A stretch of DNA of 64,000 bases from Chrysopilus asiliformis (Eukaryota > Arthropoda > Insecta > Diptera > Rhagionidae), in assembly GCA_964034945.1 (NCBI GenBank), contig OZ035962.1:13015388-13079387 (forward strand), written 5' to 3'. Each line of letters opens with the position of its first letter. Position 1 is the stretch's first letter. The translations under genes were made by a program, and so were the position numbers. Positions 1-13,200 of the stretch are shown here, in pieces. Below the pieces are notes generated by a model. The model worked only from the letters and a program-made list of their open reading frames with translations. It did no database searches and was not told the origin of the DNA.

Positions 1-1084
1 CTCGATTTTCGGGAGAAGTTATAATCGAGCTTCGCATCGATTTTCGGCCAAATCGAAACATTCAAAATAACTCATAAAAAAACTTGGAAACACGAAATAT
101 GACATTGATAGGGTGGACCACTTCACCCTACCAAATGTGGACCAGTTCTCCCTACCGACGCTATTTTGCGCGAAATGACGCTGCTTCAACAATTGTGGGA
201 AAAATGCAGAAATTCGGTGAATTTACAAAGTTCATAATGTAAACAACATTTTAGATTAATTCCCTTATTGAAATTGATGAAGAATTCGTCAAAATGTTGT
301 TGAATGTGACTACTTGTGAAAACTTTTCACAATGTTTTTTTGGGACTGGTCTGTGAGAGTGAGTAAATATAAGTCTGCACACTTCAATGACTAATAAAAA
401 ACAAGGTATCATCAAGAGCAACCTATGAGAGTTGCATATTCTGTTCTAATGTCCCTATTACTAACAAAAATTGTGGTGGACAATTTTTGTTACCCTACCC
501 GACCCTACAATTTTTGGGCTTCTCGAAGCACCTTTTTCAGGGTTGTTTTACTTTTTTATGATTTTTTGTACTGAGTTTACTACCGCAGACGCGCCCCTCC
601 AATCCTATCTCATAGATTCACGTATTTTATGGGCAAACCCTAATATGAAAGATTATAAGGATATTTAATACTTTTGTGATTCAAGTAATTAATGTTGTTA
701 GTTGGAAAAGTTTAAAGATACTACAAAAACGTATAATGAAAAGCTCGTTGTATTTCAAATAACAATCAAAATCAGGGCCACATAAATTGTTTCAATGGGG
801 TTTTGTGTAAAAAATTTAAGTAAAATTTAATTTTCCACATTTTTTACATTTGTCACTGAATTCTGAGAAAATTCCAAACATTTTAGAACTTTCATTAAAA
901 TGTTAAAAAATTCGACTTGCACTGCTTCGGCTTTAGAAGTTTCATTAAATTGTTAAAATATAATTAAAAACTTTTAATTTATTTAGGATATTTATACTTG
1001 TATTAAACATATAGGTAGTCATTGCAAGATAAAGTTTTTTCACTTAAATTTTTCAATCTATTGACGTTCTGTTCCTTTTTTCAG
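1..1084. other. Intron or upstream sequence of Fhos, no exon seen
   Basis: AT-rich non-coding sequence before the first recognisable Fhos exon. The stretch near 110-165 contains a short repeated phrase about 35 bp apart (ggaccacttcaccctacc and ggaccagttctccctacc). No coding segment resembling the N-terminal half of a FHOD formin (GTPase-binding/FH3 region) is visible, so that half must lie to the left. The end carries the polypyrimidine tract and AG of the acceptor at 1084. Confidence 0.6.
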
Positions 1085-1283
1085 AATCAGATAATGAAGA
1101 CAAGAAACTTTTGCTTCAGCTGAAGCGAGACCATACAGTAAAAGACTTAACCCAAAAACTTAGTAATCTGCCGATGAGTCCGCAGGAGGATAAGCCCCAA
1201 AATCGAATCGGCGACATGACTGGATTGATATCGAAAGCCAAAGAAGGACTTGCAAAAAGTAAAAGTAAGGGGGAGATTTCAAG
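1085..1283 (+). CDS. Fhos: Fhos exon A: linker before FH1
   Basis: Acceptor ttttttcag at 1084 and donor AG|gtaatt at 1284. Encodes a charged, helical segment reading [15 protein letters not shown] and [19 protein letters not shown], typical of the FHOD linker between the N-terminal inhibitory region and FH1. Enters with two bases of a split codon and leaves with two. Confidence 0.88.
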
Positions 1284-4200
1284 GTAATTATATAAAAGTT
1301 TTCTTATCTTGAATGGGTTTTTAATTGAATCGTCTTTATTTCAGATCGCCCAGTGTCGATCAAGAGCTCAGGAAATCCGAACCGAAGAAATCAGAAAATG
1401 AGCTCCATTGGGAGGAATTAGTCAAGTCGATGACTCGACCATTAATACTTTGTGATTTAGATTTTACCGATTTGAATTTGGAAGATGAAAAGGACGTTTT
1501 GGCGCCACGAAGTTTAGGTGGTAGTGTACCGCCGCCACCACCGCCAATTGGTATTCCTCCCCCAATTAGTGGTATGGGCATTCCACCACCATTTATGGGG
1601 GGTGGTCCGCCCCCTATAAATTTCCCGCCACCACCAACAAATTTGGTTCCACCGCCCGGCTTTAATTTCAATACAGCAAACAAAATGAACGGCGATTTAG
1701 GAACATCAACGATTAAGAAAAACAAAAAGACGGTAAGTTACCTCACCGCCATCGAATTTAGCTCTTCCGGTTTATGTTCGGGGATAATCTTAATCTGATT
1801 ACCGGTTCTTATTACGATATTAGGTAAAACTTTTCTGGAAGGAAGTTCGGGAGGATTTAATTCCGCCATCAGTTGGCAAAACAATTTGGGATGAGTTACC
1901 AACGTCGAACGTCGATACACAGAAATTGGAACACCTGTTCGAGTCTCGTGCCAAGGATCTTATGGCTAAGGTAATGAAGTTGTTTTCTTTCATTTCGACA
2001 AACTGAACTTTTTCAATTTGAAATTAAAATCTGGGGTTAATGGAAATTTGGCAAAACGCTTTTGTGTCATTTGAAGAGTCATGAAATTGCTTTATTCGAG
2101 TGTAATTCATTTGATCATTTCGAAAGTGAAAAACAATTAAATAAGCTAATTTTCAATGCTGGATTTTTCATTATTCATGATTTTATTAAAAACGGTGTTC
2201 ATATATGTATAAACATTCGAATCAAAAAAGATCAGCAAAATGTTAAATTTTCTACGCAATCAAGGTTTGATTTTTGTTTAATTTAAAAATATCTTTGAAA
2301 ATATCTCTCTTCGGCTTTCCAAACGACTGTGAGATGCTGTGAATGTCGGAGAGAAATCCAAATGGGAATATACGAGACAGGATACTATTCTATAAATTAT
2401 TCCTAGAATTTTGTTATTCCTATAATTATTCTATAAATTATTCCTATAAGTTTATTCCTATAACTTCGGGAAAACTTCCTATTTTTTTGGCATGAATTCC
2501 TCTGTTGTTCGGAGCCATTACCAAAAAATTTCACTGTCTCGAATAGTCCTATTTTTTGTAGGAATGTGTCCTATTATTCCTCTCCGTATGAGGTTTTAAC
2601 AACATCAGAATTGCAAGCAGAAAATTTCTAGCAGAAATATTGACCCAGAAAATTTTCAAAATTTCTTTAACACACAAAAACTAAAGTTTCAGAAAAATGG
2701 AAAATTTTTTTTATGGATGAAAAACGATTTAAAAAAAATCGTAACTTATCGTTACGTTTTTTCGTTATGTAATGATGAAAAATTTCATTGTGTGGTATAA
2801 GAAAACCAATAATTCAAGTCAGTAAATAAGCATGGCATTAAGAAATCCGTAAGGTTAATGTAAGGTCCTGAAAAGGTCCTTTCATTATCCTTTTCCCCAA
2901 AGTTTCGGGAAAAAAATCTTATCTGGAAGTTTTCAAGGTCGCTGAATCCGATTCTGGCATTTAGAAATCTGTAATGATGGCAGAAGGTCTTGTAAGGATA
3001 AAGTGATTATCCTTCTCCTCAAATTTTCGGAAAAAAAAATCTCATCCTGGGGTTTCTGAGATTGCTGAATCCGATTCTAAAATTTTATTTACGATACACA
3101 GCGCCAAAAAAAATTTTTTTTCCTCTTTAGTGTATTTTTTTAAATAAAAGCTTTTATTAAAAAACAATTCTTTTTATTTTCTTTAAATTATTTTCGTATA
3201 TTTAAAAAAAAAACCTCACAATTGTTCGCAATTCATGTAAAACTCTAGGTTGAGTGTTTTTTATGAAACCTTAATTTAAAAGGCCAAATTCTGATTTTGG
3301 CTATCACACCTAGAAAAATAAAAATCGATTTTGGAAATTTGTTTTTTCTTGTTTTTTCTAAAGCGGTCCCTACACGTTCAATCTTGCAATCAATCATAGC
3401 ATGCTGTGACAGCATTTTGAACGTCTATGGTGATGCTGTCATGCAAAATTCCATGATTGACAGCATGCTGGACAATATCAAAATCATTTTGATATTTTTC
3501 AAGGGAGCTTTGTGAATGACAGAATGCTTGAACGTGTATGGCGATGCTGTCAATCATTTCGTCATTTCAGGGGAATTTTTAGTAGTGAAAAGATGTCGCA
3601 AATAAAAGACAACGTTTTTTGGGAATCATTTTTCGAGTGATGTAGACAAAGAAGTGAGTTGTGGATGACGAAAAGCGAAAATATAAGGACAAAAATTTTT
3701 TTAATTGATATTTGTGCTGTGTGCTGTCGGTTTGGCTGTTTCGAATCAACTGATGCTTGCGTGCATGATTGAGCGTCTAGTGCATAGATATCGTACTACT
3801 AGATCGCGGCACTCGAACAATTCCATAGCAAAAATATGGGACAGCGTGACTATGGTTATCTCATTTTAGTGATGTCAGACGTTCGAATCAACAAACTCAA
3901 TAACACTTGAATTATATGTTTTACGTCGAACTCATAAGACTTATACACATGTTTAGGGAATTGCATATTAATGTATGTGGCAGCTCTGAATATTAACATG
4001 AATAATCGGTATAGGGATTGAATAATATTCCGTCGGGGACCTGCATAAGCATTTTTTTCCAGAATTTTAATTTCCCAGAATTACTAGCTTTGTCCCTTTT
4101 TTTCGTCATAGCTTTTTGACGTTTCAGTGGCCCATTTAAGATAGCAAATGGCTTGATCTAGTAGTAGGATATCTGTGGTCTAGTGCAAATAAGCTTTTTG

Positions 4201-7200
4201 CTGTGACAGCATGATTGACTGCAAGATTGAACGTGTAGGGGCCGCTTGTCACAGTTTTTTTTGTTTCGAATTGCGTATATGAACAACCAATAAGTATTAA
4301 GGAAAAGCGTTTTTTATTTGTACAACATAAAATTAATTTGTGGGCTTTTATTGACAAGTAATTTTGTAGAATCTAATTTTTTGGTGGAGGAGATCATTCA
4401 GTAGTGTTTTTAATATTTTAAAATGATATCATTGTGGTTTTTCATATTAAATCATATTTTTATTGTATTTTTGTATTCGTCAACAGTTTTTGTTTTAAGT
4501 ATCAGTATTCCAATTTTCGTTTTATTTCCATATGTCTATACAGAGGTGTGATGTTCTCGTTAGAAATGGTCTAAAGTGTCAATATTTAATGTGTAAAAAA
4601 CTCCACATGCACAATTGTCAAATACATGCAAAAAATAGATTTGTGTTAGGATAAATTTTAACAAAAAAAAACTAGAAAAAAGCATTAAAATGGGATACAT
4701 ATTTTTTGTTTAAAATGTTGCTGCTATATATCTACAATAAACTATAAAATTTTACTTATATTTAATAACAATTTTATTAATATTTTTTTTTTGTATTTTG
4801 TCTACAATTTTATTGATTTCTTTTTTGCATTGACTGCTTTTATGAACTTATCGAGTTTTAAAATAAAAATTTTATCTACGGGACTTACAAATAATAATCT
4901 CTGGTACTTTTTTAGGAGGTGAGTGCATTTTATATGCATCAAGCTATATTTAAATATCTATCAAAATAAAACTATCAATTCACAATACCAAAAACAAATT
5001 TTTGTAAATTTTGAAAAACACTGTATTGTTCCCAAAAACACAAAACAATTACCCCTCTTAAATGTGGTACTATTTTTCACATATGATATCCAATTACTAA
5101 CAAACTTATTATTTATTATTATTTTTTTTTTTGTATTGATAGTGTTTTCCAAATTTTTTGTTATAAGGAGATTTGAATTCTTGAGATATTTCTGATTGAA
5201 AATAAATTTTGTTTTGGGTAAACTTTGATATAATTTCAAAAAAAACGAACAATTCTCAAAAGAGTCATTTTAAAATCTTTTACAAGTTTTAAATTAAAAA
5301 ATTTTGCGGACCCACATCTCTATTTTTCGTGCATTACGAGGATTTTTTAATATTCACAATCATAATTTCAGTATCATGTTTGCATATTTAATTCTTAGTC
5401 AATATTATTAATATTCTTGCAACTTTCGGTAGTAGAAAGCTGAAGTATGTTCATTTTCGATTACCAGTAATCCGTCAGTCATTTGTATGAAATATTTTAT
5501 TTGCAGAAAAACTAGAAACATAAATAGAATTTGATTTTAGAAAACGGTTGCGCAACATTTTAGTTTCACACAGTTTTTAGAACACATTTAAGCGCTAATT
5601 TACAGAGGGATTATATGATGCGATTTACAAATTTAAGATATTACAATATTTCCAATTTTTTTTTACATACACAGTTGCGAGCGGGTAAGGGGGGGGAGGG
5701 GGGAGAGATTGGCCGAATCGAAACACCAACAAAACAACAAAATTTTATAGAAAGAAAATCTTTATTAGAAAGAAAGCTTGAAAACCACGGGTAAAGTATT
5801 GATAAATGTGCGCCGCAAGCAATTTTGTTTACCAAAGTGCGGCGCAAAGATTTAATTCAAGAGCTACACAATCCTAAGCGAAAATTAATTTTTCGCGCTC
5901 TTCATGTTTCATAAGTAATGACGACGGAAATTGCAAAACCAGCAATGAAGACAAAAGCACCGCAGGCGAAATTCTTTGAAATACATACGCCATTTGTAGA
6001 AAATCGGAATTATAACACTTAATTGAAAAATCTGGAACCAAAGTTTGCTTCTCGGGATGCCAGGCAAAATGCCTGAATTCGGGGTGGTGAAAATTGTTTT
6101 AAAAAAGACAATTTCTTTCCGGGACGCCCAGCAAAATACCTGATTCCGGGACGGTCCCTGCCAAACCGGGACGTATGGTCATAAATCGTGTTTTGCGCTC
6201 CTCTGGACACAGAACCCTTTCGTACAACTGTGAAAGCAGGACAAAAAATCGCTTTATTGGTAAAAACCGATTTAAAATTGAAATATGATCATTGGTTCAA
6301 TAGATTTAAAATATGATCATTGGTTCAACAGAAGAAAAAGTTTCCAAAAGGAAAAAGCCACCAATGAATGGCGTTGGATGTATTTTGAGGTCAGAAAGGG
6401 AGGGTTTGATTATAAACGTTTATAGAGGTTGATTTATCTAATAGCGAAAACCTACCCAAAGACATGAGTGGTTAAGGAAATAGCCAGTCGGGGGATGAGG
6501 CGCTAAACACTAGTCTGTACATAGCTTGTAAGGGGTTGTCCATAAAATATGTCATGCTTTTAGGGGTGGTTTCAAAAAATGAAGTGGAGAGGGGTTCTGC
6601 GGTAATATGACGGCAGGTTTTTTTTATTGAAAAAAGGTTATTTGAAATATCATCACGAATATTTTTTTTAGAATATCTCAAGATTTCATAAAATCCATTT
6701 CCGATGTTGACTACAATTGATCTACTTGTGTACACATCCTGTTCAGTGTTCAATCAATCTGTTATTTACAATTCAATTAATTCGTAATTTTATAAATTCC
6801 AAACAGAAACAACAAGAATTAAATAAGAGTAAGGAGATCATCGTCCTTGATCATAAACGGTCGAACGCCATTAATATCGCAATGACAAAATTACCACCGC
6901 CACGTGCGATAAAGGCTGCGATTTTGAAAATGGATGCTACCGTCGTGACTCGGGAAGGAATTGATAAACTATTGAATATGCTACCAACCGAAGAGGAACG
7001 GGGAAAAATCCAGGAAGCGCAAGTAATATTTTTAACAGTGAATTTTGTTTGGGACACTGAGAGAAAAATCATTGATTGATTCAACTACGTTTTGTGAACA
7101 TGGTGAAGTTAAATACAGGCGTGATTAAATTAACTATGCAGCATGGTTAAATCAACTAACGACTCATTTTTGGTTAAAAATTTTTAGAGACCACGGAAGT

Positions 7201-10200
7201 TGACCATGAACGTGATCATTTAATCACGCAAAGTACTTGAATTGAACAATGAAAATTGTATCAGTTTAATAAACGGCAATAATGTCCTTGGTTGAATTAA
7301 ACACGAACGAAATTGACGAAAAACCAACTATGGTTCGTAGTTCAAGTTTGTAGTTGTTTGTAGTTGAACAGCCCTTAGAGTTGTAGAAAATATCAAAATT
7401 TTATGACTTTTGCTTCAAAAAATGAAAAAAAAAAGTTTTAAAAATCTTTAGGACAAATTAATTCGCATTTTTATACCCGTATGGTGAAACCAAAGGGTAT
7501 ATTAACTTTGCCTTACCGTTTGTAACGCCAAGATCTCGTCATCGCACACAAAAATGAATTACACCAGTGTGTTTAGAATGATGAAAAAAGTTGAATTTAG
7601 CATGTCCGTCCGTCCGTCTGTCTGTCTGTCTGTCCGTCTGTCTGTCTGTCCGTCTGTGGCGCGGATTGCGGGCGCACGGATTGAGCTAGAGACTTGAAAT
7701 TTTGCGCAGATTCGTTTTTCGTAAAATGTGAGGCTAAGTTCGTTAGTGGGCAAAAATGGACCATTAGGGGGGGTACCCCCCATACGAACGAAAACGTTTT
7801 TTGCGAATATCTCAAAAACGGTACATCTTATCAAAAAAGTGGAAGAACAAAAGTTATTTAGGATATGATTCTACATAAAACTCCCATACATCAAAATCCG
7901 ATTGGAATAAATTTTAAAAAATCTTATTGGAAAGTTTGACTTCAAAGGGGAATTTTGGTATAACTGTTCGAATTTTGATACGAATATCACCATACGGGTC
8001 TCCAATGATTGCCAGATTGGCAATTATAGCTTTTGTTATGTTTTTAAAATAATTATTACTATTAATTTTTCCAAAGATGTCGAATCCAGAGCTGCCTTTA
8101 GGAAGTGCTGAGCAATTTTTGTTAACACTATCATCAATATCGGAATTGGCTGCTAGACTGAAACTTTGGGCTTTTAAATTGGATTTCGAGAATAGCGAGG
8201 TACGTAAATTCGTGATAAAAAATTTGGAACCCATTAGAAAAAATCTTTTTGTACATCTTTTAGAAAGAAATCGCTGAGCCTCTGAATGATTTGAAGCAGG
8301 GACTGGAATTACTTAAAGCCAATCGAACATTTAAATGTATCTTGTCCACATTGCTATCAGTTGGAATATTCCTAAATGGGGCTCCAGTGAAAGGATTCCA
8401 AATTGAATATTTAGCCAAGGTATGCATAATGTTTTATAGTTTTTTTTTTAAATAAATCGATTTGATTGATTTTTTCCTCGATTAGGTACCAGAAGTCAAG
8501 GATACCGTGCACAAGCATTCATTACTACATCATTTATGCCATATGGTAAATGAAACATCACCCGACACGACTGATCTTTATTCAGAAATTGGTCCGATAA
8601 CGCGCGCATCCAAGGCTGATTTCCAAGAATTAGCGCATAATTTAATTTACTTAGAGACTGAATGCAAAGCGTCATGGGATCGACTTAAATTAATTGCTAA
8701 ACATGATTGCCCAACACAGCTTAAACAGAAATTAGTTGACTTTTTGGCGGATTGTGCCGAAAGGATTATCATTTTAGAAATAGTTCATAGAAGAGTTATT
8801 AATAGGTAAGCGCTCTATCTAAAAATATGCACATTTTTCATTTTTTTTTTCAATATAATGAACAGTGGAGTTTTATGCGGCTTATACTTTCTGCCATAAA
8901 CCTAAATTGTTGTATCGAATTGTAAGCCTCTATTTTTATTTGGCGAGAAATTTAAGCTGCTGGAAAATACCCCATCTGTATGCCCAAATTTCTCTTAATA
9001 ATAAGTTTTTTTTACATAACGAGGCTAACTCAATTATGGTATATTTTTAGGTATCGCAAGTTCCTACTGTGGTTAGGTGTTCCCCAGCATCGTGTTGTTG
9101 AATCCCGGCCAAATGAGTTCTGTAGAATCCTTTCGGAATTTGCCTTGGAGTACAGGACAACCCGAGAACGAGTCCAGCAGCAAATTGAGAAGAAGGCGAA
9201 TCATCGTGAACGAAATAAAACTCGAGGAAAAATGATAATCGATGTTGCCAAATTCAGAACTCAGGAGGATCGTGCCGATGCTGAGCTAAAGTAAGAAATT
9301 TTTAATATTTCGGGTTTTGTAATAGGGCCGTTGTTACCGACTTTTTAAAAGCTTTTATTTAGTTTGCCTTCGTTTCTCTTTTTGTCTGTTTGTCAGAGTC
9401 AAATTTTGCAATCCAATTTTGACCGACTTCCACTGATCCGATTGACCTTAAATTTTGCACACATACGTAAGTCCAAGGACGATATAATATTTTCACTACT
9501 TCGTCCTTGTAAGGATAAGGGAAGGTCCTGTAAGGATAACGTGATTATCCTTTTCCTCGAATTTACCGGGCAAAAATCTATTCTGGGGTTTTGAGGGGTC
9601 GCTGAATCCGATTCTGTCATTAAGAAATCTGTAAGGTTAACGAAATGCCCTGTAAAGATCACACAGTTATCCTTTACCATTGAATATGTACAAATATAGA
9701 AGAATAATCTATTAGTTTTCACCTTGGGCCGATGGTGGCGATAGTGATCATTTTTATGTAATATTGTAGCTTTAGTTTAGATTCAAATTGAGAATTTCCC
9801 CACAAATATCCCAGACCAAAAAGCACGCACACATTTAAGAAGCAAAGCGGTGTTGCGTTGATTCTTATGGTGTCATACGAGGAATGAACTGAACACGTAC
9901 AGCACACAATGATAAACCGCGATCATTGCGATTACAAATTTCCCATTGTGCTTAAAGTTATAGGGTATTTTAGTTAATACACATACCTAAGCTTTAAGTT
10001 TGGGGGATTTTTATTTAATACTTGAACCGCAGACACTTTCGCCACCATCGGCCCAAGGTGAAAACTAATAGATTATTCTTCTATATTTGTACATATTCAA
10101 TGCCTTTACTCAAATTTTGGCGGTTAACTGACACTAGATAGTCTCGTTATTCTGTCAGGAGATCCTGTAAGGATAACGTGACTATCCTTTTCCTCAAATT

Positions 10201-13200
10201 TTCAAAATAAAATCTCACCTGAGAGTTTTTGGGGTCGATGAATCTGATGAGGAACTACAATGTCGAAGTAGTGCAATAATTGTGTTTGTGCAAAATTTCA
10301 ATTCAATCGGATGATTGCAAGTGGGTCAAAAAAGACAACAACTCTAACAGAAATGCGCCGCAGTTGAACATTTTCCTTATTAAAAATGAAATATAACTTT
10401 GGATTTGTTAAAAAATCATTGAAGTTGGGGCTTCTATCCTAAAAAATACCGCTTTATTATTTTTTTAGTAAAACCCCTACTTTTAATATTTCCATGAAAA
10501 AATCTTTTTACAAAAAAATATTTATATTTTTGATTTTTGAACAATATTAATTTCTATGAATATTTTATTTTAGACAACTGCTAGGATCACCGGGCCCAGG
10601 TAATGAAACCCTAGACGGTACCTTGACATGGCGTAGACGTCGTGCTGAGAACCTCCGATCACCGATCATTAAACAAAACGAAGAAAACTTCACCGATGGT
10701 GATGACGAAATACTCGAATCTTTGGTTAAGACAGCAACGAAAGCACCCGGTTCCCGACCCACGCCTAGAGAAAGAAAACGTACCCGTAATGCCGATAGAA
10801 AATCATGTGAGTGCTGATCCTTACTACTTCCATCCATCCAATATCTACCCTCACTTCTACCAACACGACAAAAAGTTATTCAAAAATTCAAACAAAAAAC
10901 GTTCTCGGGTTTTAACACTTTGGTGGCGGTTAAACTCACATTCTAAAATGGAGTAGGTCAACGAATGAATTTAAATTTATAGAAAAAAATACAGTTTTGG
11001 TTAAGAAAACAATCACATGTTTGAAATATTTAATTACAAATTTACATTAAGAAAAAGTTGGCTTTAATGGAGAATTTAATTAAATTTTTTTCTGAATTTA
11101 TTCTTGCGATAAAAAAAACATTTTTGGTATTTAGTGAAGAGATCACGCACGAGAGAAGGATTTACTGTTGAGAGAATTGCTGCATCACCTGAACACTAGA
11201 TTGGGATTGGGTTAGTCAAAATATTTTGGTTTTTGGTGTTGCTTGCTCCTCAAGAGACATGATGTGTTATGAAAAATATGTTATTTTTTTTAGCAACTAG
11301 AAGTGCGTTGTATGTGCATGATGCAATTAATCAATGTTTACGCTTTGTTTGTCTAATCTTTAGTGTTTTTTTTTTAGAATTTTTCAACTTGCTTTCAAAG
11401 TTTGATGCAGATATCTAAATTATGAATGAAAAAATTGCAGAACTTTGATTTCAGTTGGTCGCAATATTTGGAAAAAAAATGCGATCTCAAAATGTGATGT
11501 TATGGAACTAAAAATGCTGATACATAGTGCAATATTTCACTACTTTTTTGCAATGATCTGGAGCGCGTTCGTCGACGCATTGATAGTCGTAGTCGTAGCT
11601 AGCAATAGCTAATGACGTCAATCTGTCATAGCTCGCCGTAGTCAACTATAGTCATGTGCACCACGAACGACCATAGCCATAGTCGTAGTTGCTTTTCGTT
11701 TGACAGCTCACACACACACTGAAGAATGAACAAAAACCCCAATTTTTTAAAACATATCGTTACTAATTTTCATCTGCGTAAATAATTTCATGTCCATTTT
11801 CCTTTTTCTGTTCCTAAAAACTGAACTCAGGCGGGAATTTTGACATTTATATGTCAATCATGATTTACACACTGTCTATGTGTGTGTTAGCTACGCTTGA
11901 CTATTTCTAACTCTGCTCACCGAGCATAGTCAGAAATAGTCAACTACCGTAGTCGACTATTGGCATCCACGAACGACCAGAGCTGTAGCTACGTAGTCAG
12001 CTACGGCGTTCACGAACGACCGATAGTCACAAATAGTCAACTATAGCTGACTATTTTGCAACGACGAACGCGCTCCTGATCGTTAAACCTGAATCAGATT
12101 GTCAGCACAGCGGCAGTAACATTTTTAGTGTTATTTTTATTAAAAGAAGATGATTCGTGACTTATGTTGTTTGGTCTTAACCCATGAAGACAATATATTC
12201 GGGATGTCGCCGCCACTGCGTTGGCTATCTATTTCAGGGTTTATACCAATATGACTCAAGGCTGGTCGCCAGCCATTTATTGAATTAGCATCGGACTAGC
12301 TAGCAATTTCCAACTACACACAGAGAAAAAGTAGCAAATTTAAATATTTTATAATGGGGAATCGAGACTACTACCAAGATAGTTAATTTCAATTACAAAA
12401 TCGTTAATTTCAATAAAAAAAATAGTAAATATCTGTTATTTTTATAATAATTTTAACTACTTAGTAGTAAAATTCACTATTTTTTGGTTAAATTAACTAT
12501 TTTTGTAATTGAAATTGACTATTCTGTGGTTAAATTAACTATTTTTGTAATTCAAATTAACTATTTTGTAATTGAAATTCACTATTTCAGTAATAGTCAC
12601 GATTTGATATTAAAAAATAGCTAGATTTACTTCTTTTTTTCTGCGTCTATCGTGGCAACTTTTCGTGCCAGTCAAATTTAAAACGGTGACTGCAAATACT
12701 TGTAAATTTCATGACAGCCGAATATTACAATATCTATAAAAACGGTTTTGTATTGCTGGAAAATTTCGGCTGTGATTCTTCAATTGCCTGAAATTTCGTG
12801 GGCGTGGGACTTTATCAATAAAAATCAAATCAAAACATAACAAAAGCTATAATTGTCAATCTGGCAATTATTGAAAACCCGTATGGTGATTTAAGTGAAC
12901 GACGAACAGTTGTATCAAAATTCCACTTTGACTTCAGATTTTCCAATAAGATTTTTTAAAATTTATTCCAATCGGATTTTGATGTATGGGAGTTTTATGT
13001 AGAATCATATCAAAAAAATTTTTTTCTTGCACTTTTTTGATAAGATACACCGTTTTTGAGATATTCACAAAAAACCATTTCGTTCGTATGGGGGGTACCC
13101 CCTCTAATGGTCCATTTTTGCCCATTAACGAACTTAGTCTCGCATTTTACGAAAAACGGATCTGCGCAAAATTTCAAGTCTCTAGCTCAATCCGTGCGCC

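Larger units (their letters stand above)
1971..6806 (+). other. Fhos intron, 4.8 kb, with repeats
   Basis: Non-coding. It holds an ATTCCTATA-rich patch (about 2375-2580), two tandem copies of the GGTCCT/GGATAA repeat (about 2835-3083), a miniature inverted-repeat element (3361-4247), very AT-rich sequence (4380-5330), a GC-richer patch with two 39-bp units (6049-6154) and, near 6530-6570, the phrase ggggttgtccataaaatatg that looks like one end of another dispersed element. Open frames in it are short and resemble nothing known to me. Confidence 0.6.

Noticed and set aside
1360..1725. Minus-strand frame rich in glycine
   Set aside because: It is the reverse reading of the FH1 proline tract of Fhos; the plus frame has splice sites and family matches.
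7559..7834. Short frames in the 7469-8043 repeat and its copy (12986-13306)
   Set aside because: They read through a GTCC/GACA microsatellite and repeat body; the similarity between copies is due to the repeat, and no domain is visible.
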